The translations under genes were made by a program, and so were the position numbers. Positions 25,075 through 34,944 of a DNA stretch of 64,000 nucleotides are shown piece after piece. Under the pieces are notes generated by a model. That model worked only from the letters and a program-made list of their open reading frames with translations. It searched no databases and was not told where the DNA came from. The stretch comes from JAYWXI01 sp036016955 (GTDB lineage Bacteria > Bacteroidota > Bacteroidia > Flavobacteriales > Weeksellaceae): positions 62,001-126,000 of the forward strand of contig NZ_JAYWXI010000006.1 in the NCBI RefSeq assembly GCF_036016955.1. The letters are read 5' to 3'. How positions within the stretch are numbered: position 1 is the first letter of the stretch; every line of letters begins with the position of its first letter.

Positions 25075-25938
25075 TTAATTAAATTCCGCGAAAGACTGCT
25101 GGATGGACATGGAAATCTCATCAATCTTGTAAGTCATTCCGTCGATTTTAGAAGTAAAGAAGTTGTAAAGAATGATCGCAATCGCTGACGTACCAATACC
25201 CAAAGCCGTGTTGATAAGTGCCTCGGAAATACCGATTGAAAGCGCTGCAGCATCCGGAGTACCTCCTCCTGAACCTAACGCGAAGAACGCCTTGATCATC
25301 CCGATTACCGTACCTAGTAGAGCCACAAGCGTCGCTACCGTACCCAAAGTCGAAAGAATCATCATGTTTTTTTCTAGCATTGGCATTTCAAGCGTAGTAG
25401 CTTCTTCAATCGCCTTGTTAAGCGCAACCATTTTTTGCTCTTTGTTCAAGGTCGTATCTTTAGCCAAAGCCTTATAAGTCGTAAGACCTTCTTTCACTAC
25501 GTTTCCTACAGTTCCTTGTTGTCTGTCGCACTCTTCAATAGCCTCGTCGATTTTGTTTTGGTTAAGCAAAGTTCTTACTTTAACTACGAAGTTATCCAAG
25601 TTCCCTCTACCTTGAGCTCTGTTAAGAACGATGAAACGCTCAATAGAGAATACGATTACCGTAATCATGAACAACACCAAAATGTGTACTACAGGTCCTC
25701 CCATGTAAATGATCCCCATGAAAGACTCAGGGTGAAGCTCCTTAGACTCGATATCGGCAAAAGCAACCGACAATCCCGACAATCTCGGATCCTCTCTAAA
25801 GTTCCCCGGATTACCAAAGATGAATAAATAAATACCCAATGCCACCAAATACAAAATAGGTAAAACGATCGCAGGGTTCAATCCTCCTTTTTTTCTAGCA
25901 ACTACTTGCTCCTCTGTGTTTGAAACATTCATTTCCAT
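25075..25938 (-). CDS. exbB: MotA/TolQ/ExbB proton channel family protein
   Basis: 287-residue inner-membrane stator of the TonB system. A first membrane segment near 24-43 is followed by VVHILVLFMITVIVFSIERF and the conserved C-terminal MotA_ExbB region (STLGTVATLVALLGTVIGMI ... ALINTALGIGTSAIAII). It heads the exbB-exbD-exbD-tonB operon. Codon use is strongly biased, suggesting high expression. The 260-nt AT-rich region upstream (25939-26198) must hold the promoter, but I see no exact TAnnTTTG in it. Confidence 0.95.
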   Translation of the reverse strand: MEMNVSNTEEQVVARKKGGLNPAIVLPILYLVALGIYLFIFGNPGNFREDPRLSGLSVAFADIESKELHPESFMGIIYMGGPVVHILVLFMITVIVFSIERFIVLNRAQGRGNLDNFVVKVRTLLNQNKIDEAIEECDRQQGTVGNVVKEGLTTYKALAKDTTLNKEQKMVALNKAIEEATTLEMPMLEKNMMILSTLGTVATLVALLGTVIGMIKAFFALGSGGGTPDAAALSIGISEALINTALGIGTSAIAIILYNFFTSKIDGMTYKIDEISMSIQQSFAEFN

Positions 25939-26198
25939 ATTAAACTAAAATTATAATTGTTATTTTTTGATTTTTAACGAGCCGTAAAATAAAGGCAATT
26001 TTTTTTATAATGCAAGAGTTTAAGCCTGATTCTTACACATATTTCCAAATGTTAAGAATTATTAATATTACACATTAATCAAAAATTACTTTAAAAATTA
26101 TCTTTATTTTCCGTATACCGATAATATTTTGAAAAATAAAAATTAATAAAGCTATTTTTTATTAATTTCACATCGGTTTTTCATGCGTTTTTTTCGGC

Positions 26199-29012
26199 TT
26201 AGGATACAATATTAATGATTTTTTTTGGAACCACGATGACTTTTTTCGGTGTTTTCCCCTCCAAATAAGCCACCGTACGCTCGTCACTCATCGCTTTTTC
26301 TTCGATGGTTTTGGCATCCAAATCCGCAGGAAGCGTTATTTTAAACCGCATCTTCCCATTGAAACTCACCGGATACTCGATCTCCGATTCCACCAAATAA
26401 CGTTCGTCCAACTCAGGAAACGCCACCGTCTCAATGGAAGAACCGTGCCCAAGGCACTGCCAAAGCTCCTCGCAAATATGAGGCGCATAAGGCGAAACGA
26501 TAACCGCCAAAGGTTCCAAAATTGCCCTTTTATTGCATTTCAATTTCTGTAAATCGTTCACAGCTATCATAAATGACGACACCGACGTATTAAACGAAAA
26601 ATGATCCAAATCGTACAATACCTTTTTAATTAACGTATGAAGCACCTTATACTCCTCCTTGGACGGCTCCTGGTCGGAAACCGAAACCTGATCGCCATCA
26701 AAATAAAGATTATAAAACTTCTTCAAAAAGCCATAAACCCCACTCAATCCCTGAGTGTTCCAAGGTTTACTCTGCTCCAAAGGCCCCAAAAACATCTCGT
26801 AAAGACGAAGACAGTCGGCTCCGTACTCCTCACAAATATCATCGGGATTCACCACATTATACTTGGATTTAGACATTTTTTCCACCTCACGCTCCGTTAC
26901 GTAGCGGCCGTCTTCCAAAATAAACTGAGCCTCGGCAAACTCCGGACGCCAGGCCTTAAACACCTCGGTATCCAACTCGTCCGAACCGCCCTTCAAAAGA
27001 GAAACGTCCACATGAATCTTCTGAGTAGCATATTCCCCAGCAAGATTCTTGGAAACAAAAGTATTAGTCCCGTCCACACGGAAAACAAAAGCACTCATCC
27101 CCAAAATCATCCCCTGGTTAATCAGTTTTTTAAACGGTTCATCGTGAGCAACCAGTCCTCTATCCTTCAAAAAAAGATTCCAAAAACGAGCATAAAGCAA
27201 ATGCCCCGTAGCATGTTCGCTCCCCCCGATGTAAAGATCCACCTGCCCCCAATAATCGGATTTTGACTTGGCACAGAAAGCCTCCGCATTGGAAGGATCC
27301 ATATAACGCAAGAAATACCACGAACTTCCCGCCCAACCAGGCATTGTGGAAAGCTCCATCGGGAAAACCGTCTGATGGTCAATCTTATCGACCGAAACCA
27401 CCTCGCCACGCGCTTCATCCCAAGCAAAACACTTGGCGTTACCCAACGGAGGATCTCCATCCTCGGTCGGCAAATATTTCTCCACCTCCGGAAGCTGCAA
27501 AGGCAAAGCGTCCACCGGCAAAGGGTATGGCATCTCTTCTTTATAATAGACCGGCACCGGCTCCCCCCAATAACGCTGCCTAGAAAATATTGCATCCCGC
27601 TGGCGGTAATTGGTGGTACCATGACCTATCCCCTTTTTCTCAATTTCTTCAATAATACGCTTTTTGGCTTCCGCGTACGAAAGTCCATCCAAAAAATCGG
27701 AATTCACGCACACGCTATCCTTAGAATCGTAAGCCTCCTTCTGAACATCCAAGTCCGTTTCGATAACCCCCACAATGGGCAAACCGAACTTCAAGGCAAA
27801 CCGATGATCCCTCTCGTCATGAGCAGGAACCGCCATCACAGCCCCCGTGCCGTACCCCATCAACACATAATCCGAAAGATATACCGGCATTTTACGCCCC
27901 GTAAAAGGATTAACCGCATAAGCTCCCGTAAAGACTCCGCTAACGTTCTTAACGTCCGCCATTCGGTCCCGCTCCGTTTTTTTGGAAGTCTGCGCCACAT
28001 ATTGCGCCACAGCCTCCTTTTGACCTTGAGTGGTAAGGGTTTCCACCAACGGATGCTCCGGAGCCAAAACCATGAAAGTCGCCCCAAAAATCGTATCCGG
28101 CCGAGTGGTAAACACCTCTATCGATTCCTCGCCATTTTCCGTGAAAAATTTAACAGAAGCTCCCGTGGATTTCCCAATCCAGTATTCTTGGGCGTCTTTT
28201 AAAGGTTGAGGCCAATCCAACGACTGCAAACCGTTCAGCAACCGCTCGGAATAAGCCGTAATTCTCATACTCCATTGCATCATTTTCTTCTGATACACCG
28301 GATAACCACCCCGCTCGGACTTCCCGTCTTTCACCTCATCATTGGCCAGCACCGTCCCTAAAGCAGGACACCAGTTCACCGTGGTCTCCGCCCGAAAAGC
28401 CAAGCGGTAATTAAGCAAAAGATCCTGACGTTCCACCTCGGAAGCCGAATTCCATTCTTCCGCCGTAAAATCCAACCGTTCGGTCTCCGCCGCGCAAAGC
28501 CCTCGGGTGCCTTGCGTTTCAAAATGACTCACCAAAGTCTCTATCGGCTCCGCTCGATCCGTAGCCTTGTTATACCAAGACCCAAACAACTGGATAAAAA
28601 TCCATTGTGTCCAACGGTAATAAGACGCATCGGAAGTCCTAATCTCACGATTCCAATCAAAAGAAAACCCAATCTTGCGCAACTGCTCCTCGTAACGGGC
28701 AATGTTCCGCTCCGTGGTTACCGCAGGGTGCTGCCCCGTCTGTATCGCATACTGTTCCGCCGGAAGACCAAACGAATCGTATCCAATCGGATGAAGCACG
28801 TTATAGCCCTGATGCCTCTTATAACGCGCATAAATATCCGAAGCAATATACCCCAGCGGATGACCGACATGCAGCCCCGCTCCCGAAGGATAAGGAAACA
28901 TATCCAAAACATAAAATTTCGGCTTAGCCTGATCTTCGGACGTTTTGTACGTTTGGTTATCCTGCCAGTATTTCTGCCATTTCTGCTCTATCTGTTGATG
29001 ATCGTAAAACAT
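26199..29012 (-). CDS. leuS: Leucyl-tRNA synthetase
   Basis: 937-residue class Ia synthetase that charges tRNA-Leu. It has HVGH at 48-51 (HIGH motif) within PYPSGAGLHVGHPLGY, the CP1 editing domain (for example FTTRPDTIFGATFMVLAPEH), and KMSKS at 712-716. The anticodon-binding domain follows (about 780-900). Length is slightly above the common 860-880, consistent with insertions seen in Bacteroidota LeuS. It is a single gene with its own -7 element upstream. Confidence 0.97.
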   Translation of the reverse strand: MFYDHQQIEQKWQKYWQDNQTYKTSEDQAKPKFYVLDMFPYPSGAGLHVGHPLGYIASDIYARYKRHQGYNVLHPIGYDSFGLPAEQYAIQTGQHPAVTTERNIARYEEQLRKIGFSFDWNREIRTSDASYYRWTQWIFIQLFGSWYNKATDRAEPIETLVSHFETQGTRGLCAAETERLDFTAEEWNSASEVERQDLLLNYRLAFRAETTVNWCPALGTVLANDEVKDGKSERGGYPVYQKKMMQWSMRITAYSERLLNGLQSLDWPQPLKDAQEYWIGKSTGASVKFFTENGEESIEVFTTRPDTIFGATFMVLAPEHPLVETLTTQGQKEAVAQYVAQTSKKTERDRMADVKNVSGVFTGAYAVNPFTGRKMPVYLSDYVLMGYGTGAVMAVPAHDERDHRFALKFGLPIVGVIETDLDVQKEAYDSKDSVCVNSDFLDGLSYAEAKKRIIEEIEKKGIGHGTTNYRQRDAIFSRQRYWGEPVPVYYKEEMPYPLPVDALPLQLPEVEKYLPTEDGDPPLGNAKCFAWDEARGEVVSVDKIDHQTVFPMELSTMPGWAGSSWYFLRYMDPSNAEAFCAKSKSDYWGQVDLYIGGSEHATGHLLYARFWNLFLKDRGLVAHDEPFKKLINQGMILGMSAFVFRVDGTNTFVSKNLAGEYATQKIHVDVSLLKGGSDELDTEVFKAWRPEFAEAQFILEDGRYVTEREVEKMSKSKYNVVNPDDICEEYGADCLRLYEMFLGPLEQSKPWNTQGLSGVYGFLKKFYNLYFDGDQVSVSDQEPSKEEYKVLHTLIKKVLYDLDHFSFNTSVSSFMIAVNDLQKLKCNKRAILEPLAVIVSPYAPHICEELWQCLGHGSSIETVAFPELDERYLVESEIEYPVSFNGKMRFKITLPADLDAKTIEEKAMSDERTVAYLEGKTPKKVIVVPKKIINIVS

Positions 29013-29043
29013 TCTATTGTGGTATTATTTTTTTAAACTACGA

Positions 29044-29051
29044 CAAATTTA
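29044..29051 (-). promoter_or_regulatory. -7 element of leuS
   Basis: Minus-strand TAAATTTG, 31 nt before the ATG at 29012. The TTG element is not clear. Confidence 0.45.
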
Positions 29052-29087
29052 TGATTTTGAAATGAAATGCAGACAGAAAACTTAGCC

Positions 29088-29117
29088 TTGACCCTTATTA
29101 ATAAAACCGTATTTTTG
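29088..29117 (+). promoter_or_regulatory. Promoter of the glycosyltransferase at 29132
   Basis: TTG (29088-29090), 19 nt, TATTTTTG (29110-29117), 14 nt before the ATG. Confidence 0.7.
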
Positions 29118-29131
29118 CAAAAAAACATCGG

Positions 29132-29884
29132 ATGGCAGAAGTTTCCATAATCACCCCTTGCCACAACGCCGCGGCATTCCTAAAAGAGACTGTAGCCTGC
29201 GTACAAAACCAAACCTTCCAAGACTGGGAGTGGATTATTGCCGACGACGCCTCCAGCGATCATTCGGTGGAGCTTCTAACCTCCTATAAAGACCCTCGAA
29301 TCACCGTTCTCACCTCCCCCACCAATAAGGGCGCAGGGCACGCCCGAAACCTCGCCCTAGCCCAAGCCAAAGGACGTTTCATCACCTTTCTTGATGCCGA
29401 TGACTATTGGGAACCTGTTTTCCTTGAGGAAATGATCCGCTTCATGAAACAAAACCAAGCGGAATTAGCCTATTCCAACTACGCCCGATGCGACGAAAAC
29501 ATGACGCCAAAAATCGAAGACTTCAAAGCCAACAAAGACGTTACCTTCCACAATCTCTTAAAAACCTGCCGCCTCTCCCTACTCTCTTCCATGTACGACT
29601 CGGCCAGAGTGGGCAAAATATACTTCCCCGAAGGCAGTAAACGGGAAGACCACGTCATGTGGCTTAACCTCCTGAAAAAAATCCCCGTAGGAAAACCCCT
29701 GCCCAAAACCATGGCCAAATACCGTATGCATTCGGCAAGCATATCAAGAAACAAAAAAAACATCATAAAAGACCAATACTTGGTCTATAAAGAACACATG
29801 GGATTTTCTACCTTGCGGTCACTTTATTATACCGTAAATTGGGCTTTTAACGGCTTTCTGAAATATTCTAAGCTTTTCAATTAA
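29132..29884 (+). CDS. Family 2 glycosyltransferase
   Basis: 250-residue GT-A enzyme. The N-terminus VSIITPCHNAAAFLKETV and IIADDASSDHS show the nucleotide-sugar site, and FITFLDADDYWEP carries the metal-binding DxD. It ends with a basic, partly hydrophobic tail. It is predicted to add a sugar to lipopolysaccharide or another surface glycan; donor and acceptor are unknown. It stands alone with its own promoter, between leuS and a broken regulatory-domain gene. The nearby waaA supports a cell-envelope role. Confidence 0.9.
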   Translation: MAEVSIITPCHNAAAFLKETVACVQNQTFQDWEWIIADDASSDHSVELLTSYKDPRITVLTSPTNKGAGHARNLALAQAKGRFITFLDADDYWEPVFLEEMIRFMKQNQAELAYSNYARCDENMTPKIEDFKANKDVTFHNLLKTCRLSLLSSMYDSARVGKIYFPEGSKREDHVMWLNLLKKIPVGKPLPKTMAKYRMHSASISRNKKNIIKDQYLVYKEHMGFSTLRSLYYTVNWAFNGFLKYSKLFN

Positions 29885-29999
29885 TCCGCATCGCTGATTT
29901 TATTTATAAAACAGGGATTTTATCTACAATTAGCAAAACAGAATAAAACCCTAATTATAAGTATTTTAGTGATAAAAAAACGGTATAGATATAAAGTTT

Positions 30000-31082
30000 T
30001 TATTTTATTTTTCTAAAGTCGTATTGTGAAATTTTTTGTGCAACTTTTTCATTGGGAATAATGGTATTGTAGTTTTTCCAAAAGGTAGTATCATTTTCTT
30101 GAGTTTCGTAATTGCTAATAATATCTGTCGATGATATTAGTTTCCCTTCTATTTTATTTGGAAGGCCTTCAATAATTTCGGTATTAATCATTTCAGTTGT
30201 TGAAATACGCGTCGTCCCAAAATGTTTTTTTGTACGAATACCCTTCCCATTCATCATGTAATAAAGACCATTGATTTTTTTATATTCCCCTACTATTATA
30301 TCACCATCTCCCCAAGTAATATCTACTTTTAGAATAGCAAAGTCTTTTTTATTTATATATATCTTTCCCTTAAAATCAAATTTCTTGAATTTTTTATTCT
30401 TGTAGAAGTCAATTACAAATACTTCCTCATTATTAATAATATCAGAAGTTAGTTTTTTTATTTGATAATTTTTATAAAAATTTTGATTAAAAAAATTCCC
30501 TAAATTTTTGATTAAATCTATACCTCCTATGTTTTTAAGAGAAATACTATTATTAGTAAATCTAAAACTTCTATTTTTGGATAGGTAATACTTAGTATCT
30601 AATTTCGGATTGTAGGATCTTTCTACATTCAAAGCCATTTCTTGTATATACAGAATACTATCGCTTTCTGTTAAAACCGATCTTCTGAACTCCTTAGAAA
30701 AGAAATAGTTTTGTGAATAATTTTTTGGAATATTAGCAATAGCTTGCTTTATTATTTTTGATGCATCGACTGAAGTAATAGTAACTTCTTCTATCAGAGT
30801 GGGTTGTTTTATTAAAGTAATAGATAAATTTGAATTGATTTTGTTTAGTTCTAAATTTTAATAACCCATTTTTGAAAACTTTAAATGCTCGATTGGATCA
30901 TTATCAATGATTTCAAATCTCCCTTCATCATTACTTATTACACTGCCATGATTATTAAATAAGATTGTTACCCCTGATAGAGGATATCCCGCTTCATTTA
31001 GAACTTTTCCACCAATTTTATTTTGCCCTAATGAAAAATGAATGACAAATAAAAATAATATAAATGAGAAATATATTTTCAT
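30000..31082 (-). pseudogene. Carboxypeptidase-regulatory-domain protein gene broken by one stop codon
   Basis: ATG at 31082 opens a signal peptide (MKIYFSFILFLFVIHFSLGQ) and a CarbopepD_reg_2 domain (GKVLNEAGYPLSGVTILFNN), ending FSKMGY at TAA 30858-30860. The same frame continues without any further stop for 73 codons, then through the rest to TAG/TAA at 30000, including TLIEEVTITSVDASKIIKQA, a segment typical of this family. Reading the TAA as AAA (Lys) would give one 360-residue protein. The frame is intact elsewhere, so the mutation looks recent. Base composition is AT-rich compared with neighbours. A short N-terminal peptide and a re-initiated 212-residue product from 30638 cannot be excluded. 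Confidence 0.8.
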
Positions 31083-31236
31083 AATCTTTTGAATAAATTA
31101 AGCTATGGAAATTTATATCTTTTTAGTTGTTAATTGCGTTTGTAAAACAAAAAAATGCGAGTAACTTTTGGTTAAAAGCATTGAAAAAACTCCCACAATT
31201 CTTTTCCCGTTTCTTTTGACACATTTCTACATAAAT

Positions 31237-32481
31237 TCAATCATTGTTTTGTAGTCTTATTTTTTCAAAAATCCGATCGGACGAAACAGGCTGCCCCTCC
31301 ACAAAATCGAACGAAGCCTTTGCCATCGCCTCCAAACGAGCAGTATCCCCAAGCAAAACCGAAGCAAAAGCAGAAAGTTCATCCGTTTCGGAAAAAGCCT
31401 TTGCGCCTCCACTTTCGATTAAAGCATCAGCCTCCGGATTTTTACGGTAATGACTCCCAAACAAAACCGGCACACCGAAAGCAGCCGCTTCCAAGATATT
31501 ATGAAGCCCCGCCGAATGAAACCCTCCACCCACCACCGCCAAATCCGCATACCGATACAAACGAGAAAGCAAACCGATGGAATCAATGATAAGCACCTTT
31601 GCCTCTTTCTTCTGCAACGCAGTCCACCGAGACATTTGAGAATAGCATAATGCCTCCGGGAACATCCGCCGCAAGTGTTCAACCCTCTTCAGATCGTGGG
31701 GAGCCAAAATGATTTTCACCCCGTGTTTTTTTGCAACCGCCAAAGCCACCTCTTCCTCCGCTTGCCAAGAACTACCAAAAACCACCAATTTACACTCTCG
31801 GCGATAGTCGTCAATCCCTTCAATAGCTTCCGCCTTTGAGGCAATCTGCCGAACCCTATCGTAGCGGGTATCCCCCGAAATCGAACCAAGAGAAAGCCCC
31901 AACGTTCGGGCAAGCGACAAAGATTGCGAGGTCTGATGAAAAAACCAATCCACATCGCGCATCAAACGCTGAACAAACCAATGCCCGTAAGGCTTAAAAA
32001 ACATCTGTTTTTCATAAAATAAAGCCGAAACCACGTAAATTTTAACCTCCCGTTTCTTCAACTCTTCAAAAAGCCGATACCAATAATCGTATTTTACCGT
32101 AAAAAAAATAACCGGCTTAAAACAAGCCAAAAAACGTCCTACCGATTTCTTATCATCAAAAGGGAGGTAACAAACCGCATCCGCTATCGTGTTTTTTTTA
32201 ATCACAGGATCATATCCCGACGGCGAAAAGAAAGTTACAAGAATTTTATACGTCGGATACCCCGCCTTCAGTTTTTCCAAAACGGGAAGCCCCTGCTCGT
32301 ATTCGCCAAGACTTGCCGCATGCATCCATATCACACGGTCTTCCGACGAAAAAACCTTTCGAAGAACCGCTTCGTTCCATTCCCTTCCCTGAACCCCCTT
32401 TCGGAGTTTGAGGTTAAAAACAGAGCCGATCCGCATCCCCAAACGCATCAAAAAAACAAATATTCGGTAAAGAAAAGCCAT
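31237..32481 (-). CDS. waaA: 3-deoxy-D-manno-octulosonic acid (Kdo) transferase
   Basis: 414-residue inner-membrane GT30 enzyme that adds Kdo to lipid A precursor. It has an N-terminal anchor, the family segment VIWMHAASLGEYEQGLPVLE, VTFFSPSGY, and the C-terminal nucleotide-sugar region VVGGGFHSAGLHNILEAAAF. Start at 32481 (MAFLYRIFVF) avoids overlap with the upstream peptidase gene; a start at 32505 would overlap it by 11 bp. It is the last gene of an O-methyltransferase, NlpC/P60, waaA run. Confidence 0.93.
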   Translation of the reverse strand: MAFLYRIFVFLMRLGMRIGSVFNLKLRKGVQGREWNEAVLRKVFSSEDRVIWMHAASLGEYEQGLPVLEKLKAGYPTYKILVTFFSPSGYDPVIKKNTIADAVCYLPFDDKKSVGRFLACFKPVIFFTVKYDYWYRLFEELKKREVKIYVVSALFYEKQMFFKPYGHWFVQRLMRDVDWFFHQTSQSLSLARTLGLSLGSISGDTRYDRVRQIASKAEAIEGIDDYRRECKLVVFGSSWQAEEEVALAVAKKHGVKIILAPHDLKRVEHLRRMFPEALCYSQMSRWTALQKKEAKVLIIDSIGLLSRLYRYADLAVVGGGFHSAGLHNILEAAAFGVPVLFGSHYRKNPEADALIESGGAKAFSETDELSAFASVLLGDTARLEAMAKASFDFVEGQPVSSDRIFEKIRLQNND

Positions 32482-32494
32482 GAAATATACCCCG

Positions 32495-33217
32495 TCAGGC
32501 GTCAATTATATTCTTCACAAAACGAAGCTTATGGGTATGTTCGTTTATTTCCTCATTAAAAATCCCCGTAGAGTCCAACGTATCAATCCGAACTTTTCCC
32601 GAAGCATGGATAATCCTTTGATTATCCAACATTATCCCAACATGAATAATGCGTCCTTCTTTGTTTTCAAAAAAAGCCAAATCCCCCGGCTGGCTCTCCT
32701 CCACAAAAGTCAAAGGCAGCCCTTTCTCCGCCTGTTGGTAAGAATCCCGAGGCATCGCAATACCGTTAATCTTATAAACCAAATGAACCAACCCCGAACA
32801 ATCCACTCCAAAAAAAGAACGCCCTCCCCACAAATAAGGAATATTAAGCAGCTCCTGAGCCGTAAGGGCAATACTCTCCCTCAAATCGTGGCTCCGGCGG
32901 GACGCCACCGTCGGAAACTCCACCTCCGATCCCATCGACAAGAGCATCCGCCCTTGCTTGGTCATCACCGACTGAAAGTTTTCCGTTACCGTTGTGGTTT
33001 TCCGTTCTGCAAGTTCAGACTCCGAAACCTCACGAATCATGCGGCTGTCCACCCAACCTTCGTAACCGTCGAAATGCATTTTGATAAGGCTCCAATATTT
33101 CCCCGATTCCAAAACGTCCATCGACTCCCCAAACAAAAGTTGAGTGACCATCTCCGCCTGTTCCTGCTTCTGGGCACGAACCGGCGCATACATCACGTTA
33201 CATACCGCTTTACTCAT
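32495..33217 (-). CDS. NlpC/P60 (C40) cell-wall endopeptidase, cytoplasmic type
   Basis: 240-residue cysteine peptidase. An N-terminal SH3-like region (1-80, VMYAPVRAQ ... LLFGE) and linker precede the C40 domain with Cys140 in GVDCSGLVHLVY, His192 in RIIHVGIML and a third polar residue, His204. No signal peptide or membrane anchor is seen, which matches the gamma-D-glutamyl-diamino acid endopeptidases that degrade recycled murein peptides in the cytoplasm. It lies 13 nt before waaA and 23 nt after an O-methyltransferase gene. Confidence 0.9.
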   Translation of the reverse strand: MSKAVCNVMYAPVRAQKQEQAEMVTQLLFGESMDVLESGKYWSLIKMHFDGYEGWVDSRMIREVSESELAERKTTTVTENFQSVMTKQGRMLLSMGSEVEFPTVASRRSHDLRESIALTAQELLNIPYLWGGRSFFGVDCSGLVHLVYKINGIAMPRDSYQQAEKGLPLTFVEESQPGDLAFFENKEGRIIHVGIMLDNQRIIHASGKVRIDTLDSTGIFNEEINEHTHKLRFVKNIIDA

Positions 33218-33240
33218 TCGCTTTTTGTTAAAATTTCAGA

Positions 33241-33888
33241 TTATTTCCTGCGGAGCAGGTTGATCCCGTCCCGCAAAGGTAAAATAAGATTTTCAAAATC
33301 CTCATCTTTTGCCACCAAATCATTCAGTTCTTTAATTTTTCGGGTGGAAAGAGACTTCGGTTCTTCCTCCAACACCTTCCCGTACCAAAGTACATTATCA
33401 AACAGCACAACCGACCCCGATTTCAACCTCGGTTTGATTAATTGAAAATACGTCACGTAGTTCTCCTTATCCGCATCGACAAAAACCAAATCAAACGTCT
33501 CCTCACAAGTTTCCAAAAAACGCTTAGCCTCCTCCAATCGAAATTCAATTCGCTCCGCATAAGGACTTTGAGCAAAATACTTCCGCGGAAGATAGGCCAA
33601 ATCTTCATTCACATCCAAGGTAACCAACCGCCCGTCTTCCCTTAAACCTTCCGCCAAGCAAAGCGCCGCATACCCCGTAAACGTCCCTATCTCCAATATT
33701 TTTTTCGGACGAACCAATTGCGAAACTATCGCCAATAACCGCCCCTGTTGATACCCCGAAATCATATGCGGCTGTGTCGTCTTTTGGTACGTCTCCCGAC
33801 GCAGTTTTCTCAAAAGCTCCGGCTCCGATGACGCATGACTTTCCAAATAACGGTCCATCTCCGAATGAATTTCTTCAAAAAAGCTCAT
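33241..33888 (-). CDS. SAM-dependent O-methyltransferase
   Basis: 215-residue class I methyltransferase of the Methyltransf_3 (catechol/caffeoyl-CoA-like) family. SAM motif I is ILEIGTFTGYAALCLAEGL, the metal-binding and post-I region includes DLVFVDADKENYVTYF, and VVLFDNVLWYGKV is the typical motif. Start at ATG 33888 gives the standard N-terminus (MSFFEEIHSEMDRYL); the longer frame from 33948 adds 20 hydrophobic residues unlike the family. The substrate is unknown. Confidence 0.92.
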   Translation of the reverse strand: MSFFEEIHSEMDRYLESHASSEPELLRKLRRETYQKTTQPHMISGYQQGRLLAIVSQLVRPKKILEIGTFTGYAALCLAEGLREDGRLVTLDVNEDLAYLPRKYFAQSPYAERIEFRLEEAKRFLETCEETFDLVFVDADKENYVTYFQLIKPRLKSGSVVLFDNVLWYGKVLEEEPKSLSTRKIKELNDLVAKDEDFENLILPLRDGINLLRRK

Positions 33889-33950
33889 ATTCCCTAGTCT
33901 TTGACACGAAAGTATAAAAAAGAAAACAGAACCAAAAACATTTTCCATAA

Positions 33951-33980
33951 AAAAGCCTTCCTAAAAATCAGGGAAGGCTT
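33951..33980 (-). terminator. Terminator of the OmpA-family gene
   Basis: Nine-bp stem AAGCCTTCC/GGAAGGCTT (33953-33961 with 33972-33980), 10-nt loop, T run on the minus strand. Confidence 0.85.
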
Positions 33981-34005
33981 ACGATAACCAAGCAATGCTT
34001 GTATT

Positions 34006-34839
34006 TTATTTTACCGGTGCAATATCCATCAACTTCATGAATTCGTCCAATTTCGGCATAATGATGATCTCCGTTCTACGGTTTTCAGCTCTTCCCGAAA
34101 CAGAAGCGTTTGTCGTTTTAGGATTGTATTCGCCCCGACCTCCCGCTGTTATACGGTTAGGATTCACCCCAAATTCATTCTGAAGAATTTTAGCAATAGA
34201 CGTCCCCCGAAGCGCGGACAAATCCCAATTATCCCGTGGCACCGAAGCCGAATTAAGAGGAACATTGTCGGTATTCCCTTCGATTAGCACCGAATAAGTA
34301 TCGTAATCGTTAATCACCGAAGCCACTTTACCTAAAACCTCTCTCGCCTTAGGCTGAACAGCAAACTCGCCAGTCTTATAAAGCATATTGTCGGACAAGG
34401 AAATCATCACCACGCCCTTAAGAACCTTAACCTGAACATCCTGATCCGCCACATTATCCAACGAACGTTTCAGCTTGTTGGATAAAGCCAAATTTAAACT
34501 GTCATTGCGAGCGTTTGTGGAAATCAACTGCTTAATGTATTTGTTGGAAGCATTAATCTCTCCCACCAATTTATCGATATTAACCGAGCTTTTCCCCTGA
34601 TTGGAAAGACAAGCGTCCAAAGACGATTTCAACGCATCGTGCTGCCCCTTCAGAAGATTATTCTCACTGGCCAAAGCCGAATTTTGGGATTTCAAATCCT
34701 GAATCTCCCGTTGCCTCTCGGAAAGATTTTCCAAGCTCTGTTTGTAGTTCAGATTCAGAGCATCGTACTGCTTCCTGCTAACACAACTTGCCAACAAAAG
34801 CGCTGCCCCGAAAACCGCCACCATTTTTCTTATTCTCAT
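34006..34839 (-). CDS. OmpA-family peptidoglycan-binding lipoprotein
   Basis: 277 residues. A lipobox LLASC (Cys19) is followed by a coiled coil (about 30-125, for example SLENLSERQREIQDLKSQNS) and an OmpA_C domain with VLIEGNTDNVPLNSA and the closing SGRAENRRTEIIIM, the usual diaminopimelate-binding features. It anchors the outer membrane to peptidoglycan or acts in an envelope complex. The layout, coiled coil plus OmpA domain and no beta-barrel, is like Pal/MotB-type proteins. Single gene with its own terminator. Confidence 0.93.
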   Translation of the reverse strand: MRIRKMVAVFGAALLLASCVSRKQYDALNLNYKQSLENLSERQREIQDLKSQNSALASENNLLKGQHDALKSSLDACLSNQGKSSVNIDKLVGEINASNKYIKQLISTNARNDSLNLALSNKLKRSLDNVADQDVQVKVLKGVVMISLSDNMLYKTGEFAVQPKAREVLGKVASVINDYDTYSVLIEGNTDNVPLNSASVPRDNWDLSALRGTSIAKILQNEFGVNPNRITAGGRGEYNPKTTNASVSGRAENRRTEIIIMPKLDEFMKLMDIAPVK

Positions 34840-34885
34840 AGATACAAAATTTTACTGTTAAGTTTCTATTCTCTTTTAAACTTTC

Positions 34886-34893
34886 CAAAAGTA
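34886..34893 (-). promoter_or_regulatory. -7 element of the OmpA-family gene
   Basis: Minus-strand TACTTTTG, 46 nt before the ATG at 34839. No clear TTG. Confidence 0.4.
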
Positions 34894-34918
34894 CAAAAAT
34901 CATTTTTAAAAGAACGCT

Positions 34919-34926
34919 TATATTTG
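34919..34926 (+). promoter_or_regulatory. -7 element of tilS
   Basis: TATATTTG, 18 nt before the GTG start at 34945. Confidence 0.45.
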
Positions 34927-34944
34927 TGCAATTTATAAGATTTT

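Noticed and set aside
27375..28202. Plus-strand frame of 275 codons
   Set aside because: Antisense shadow of leuS with unnatural composition.
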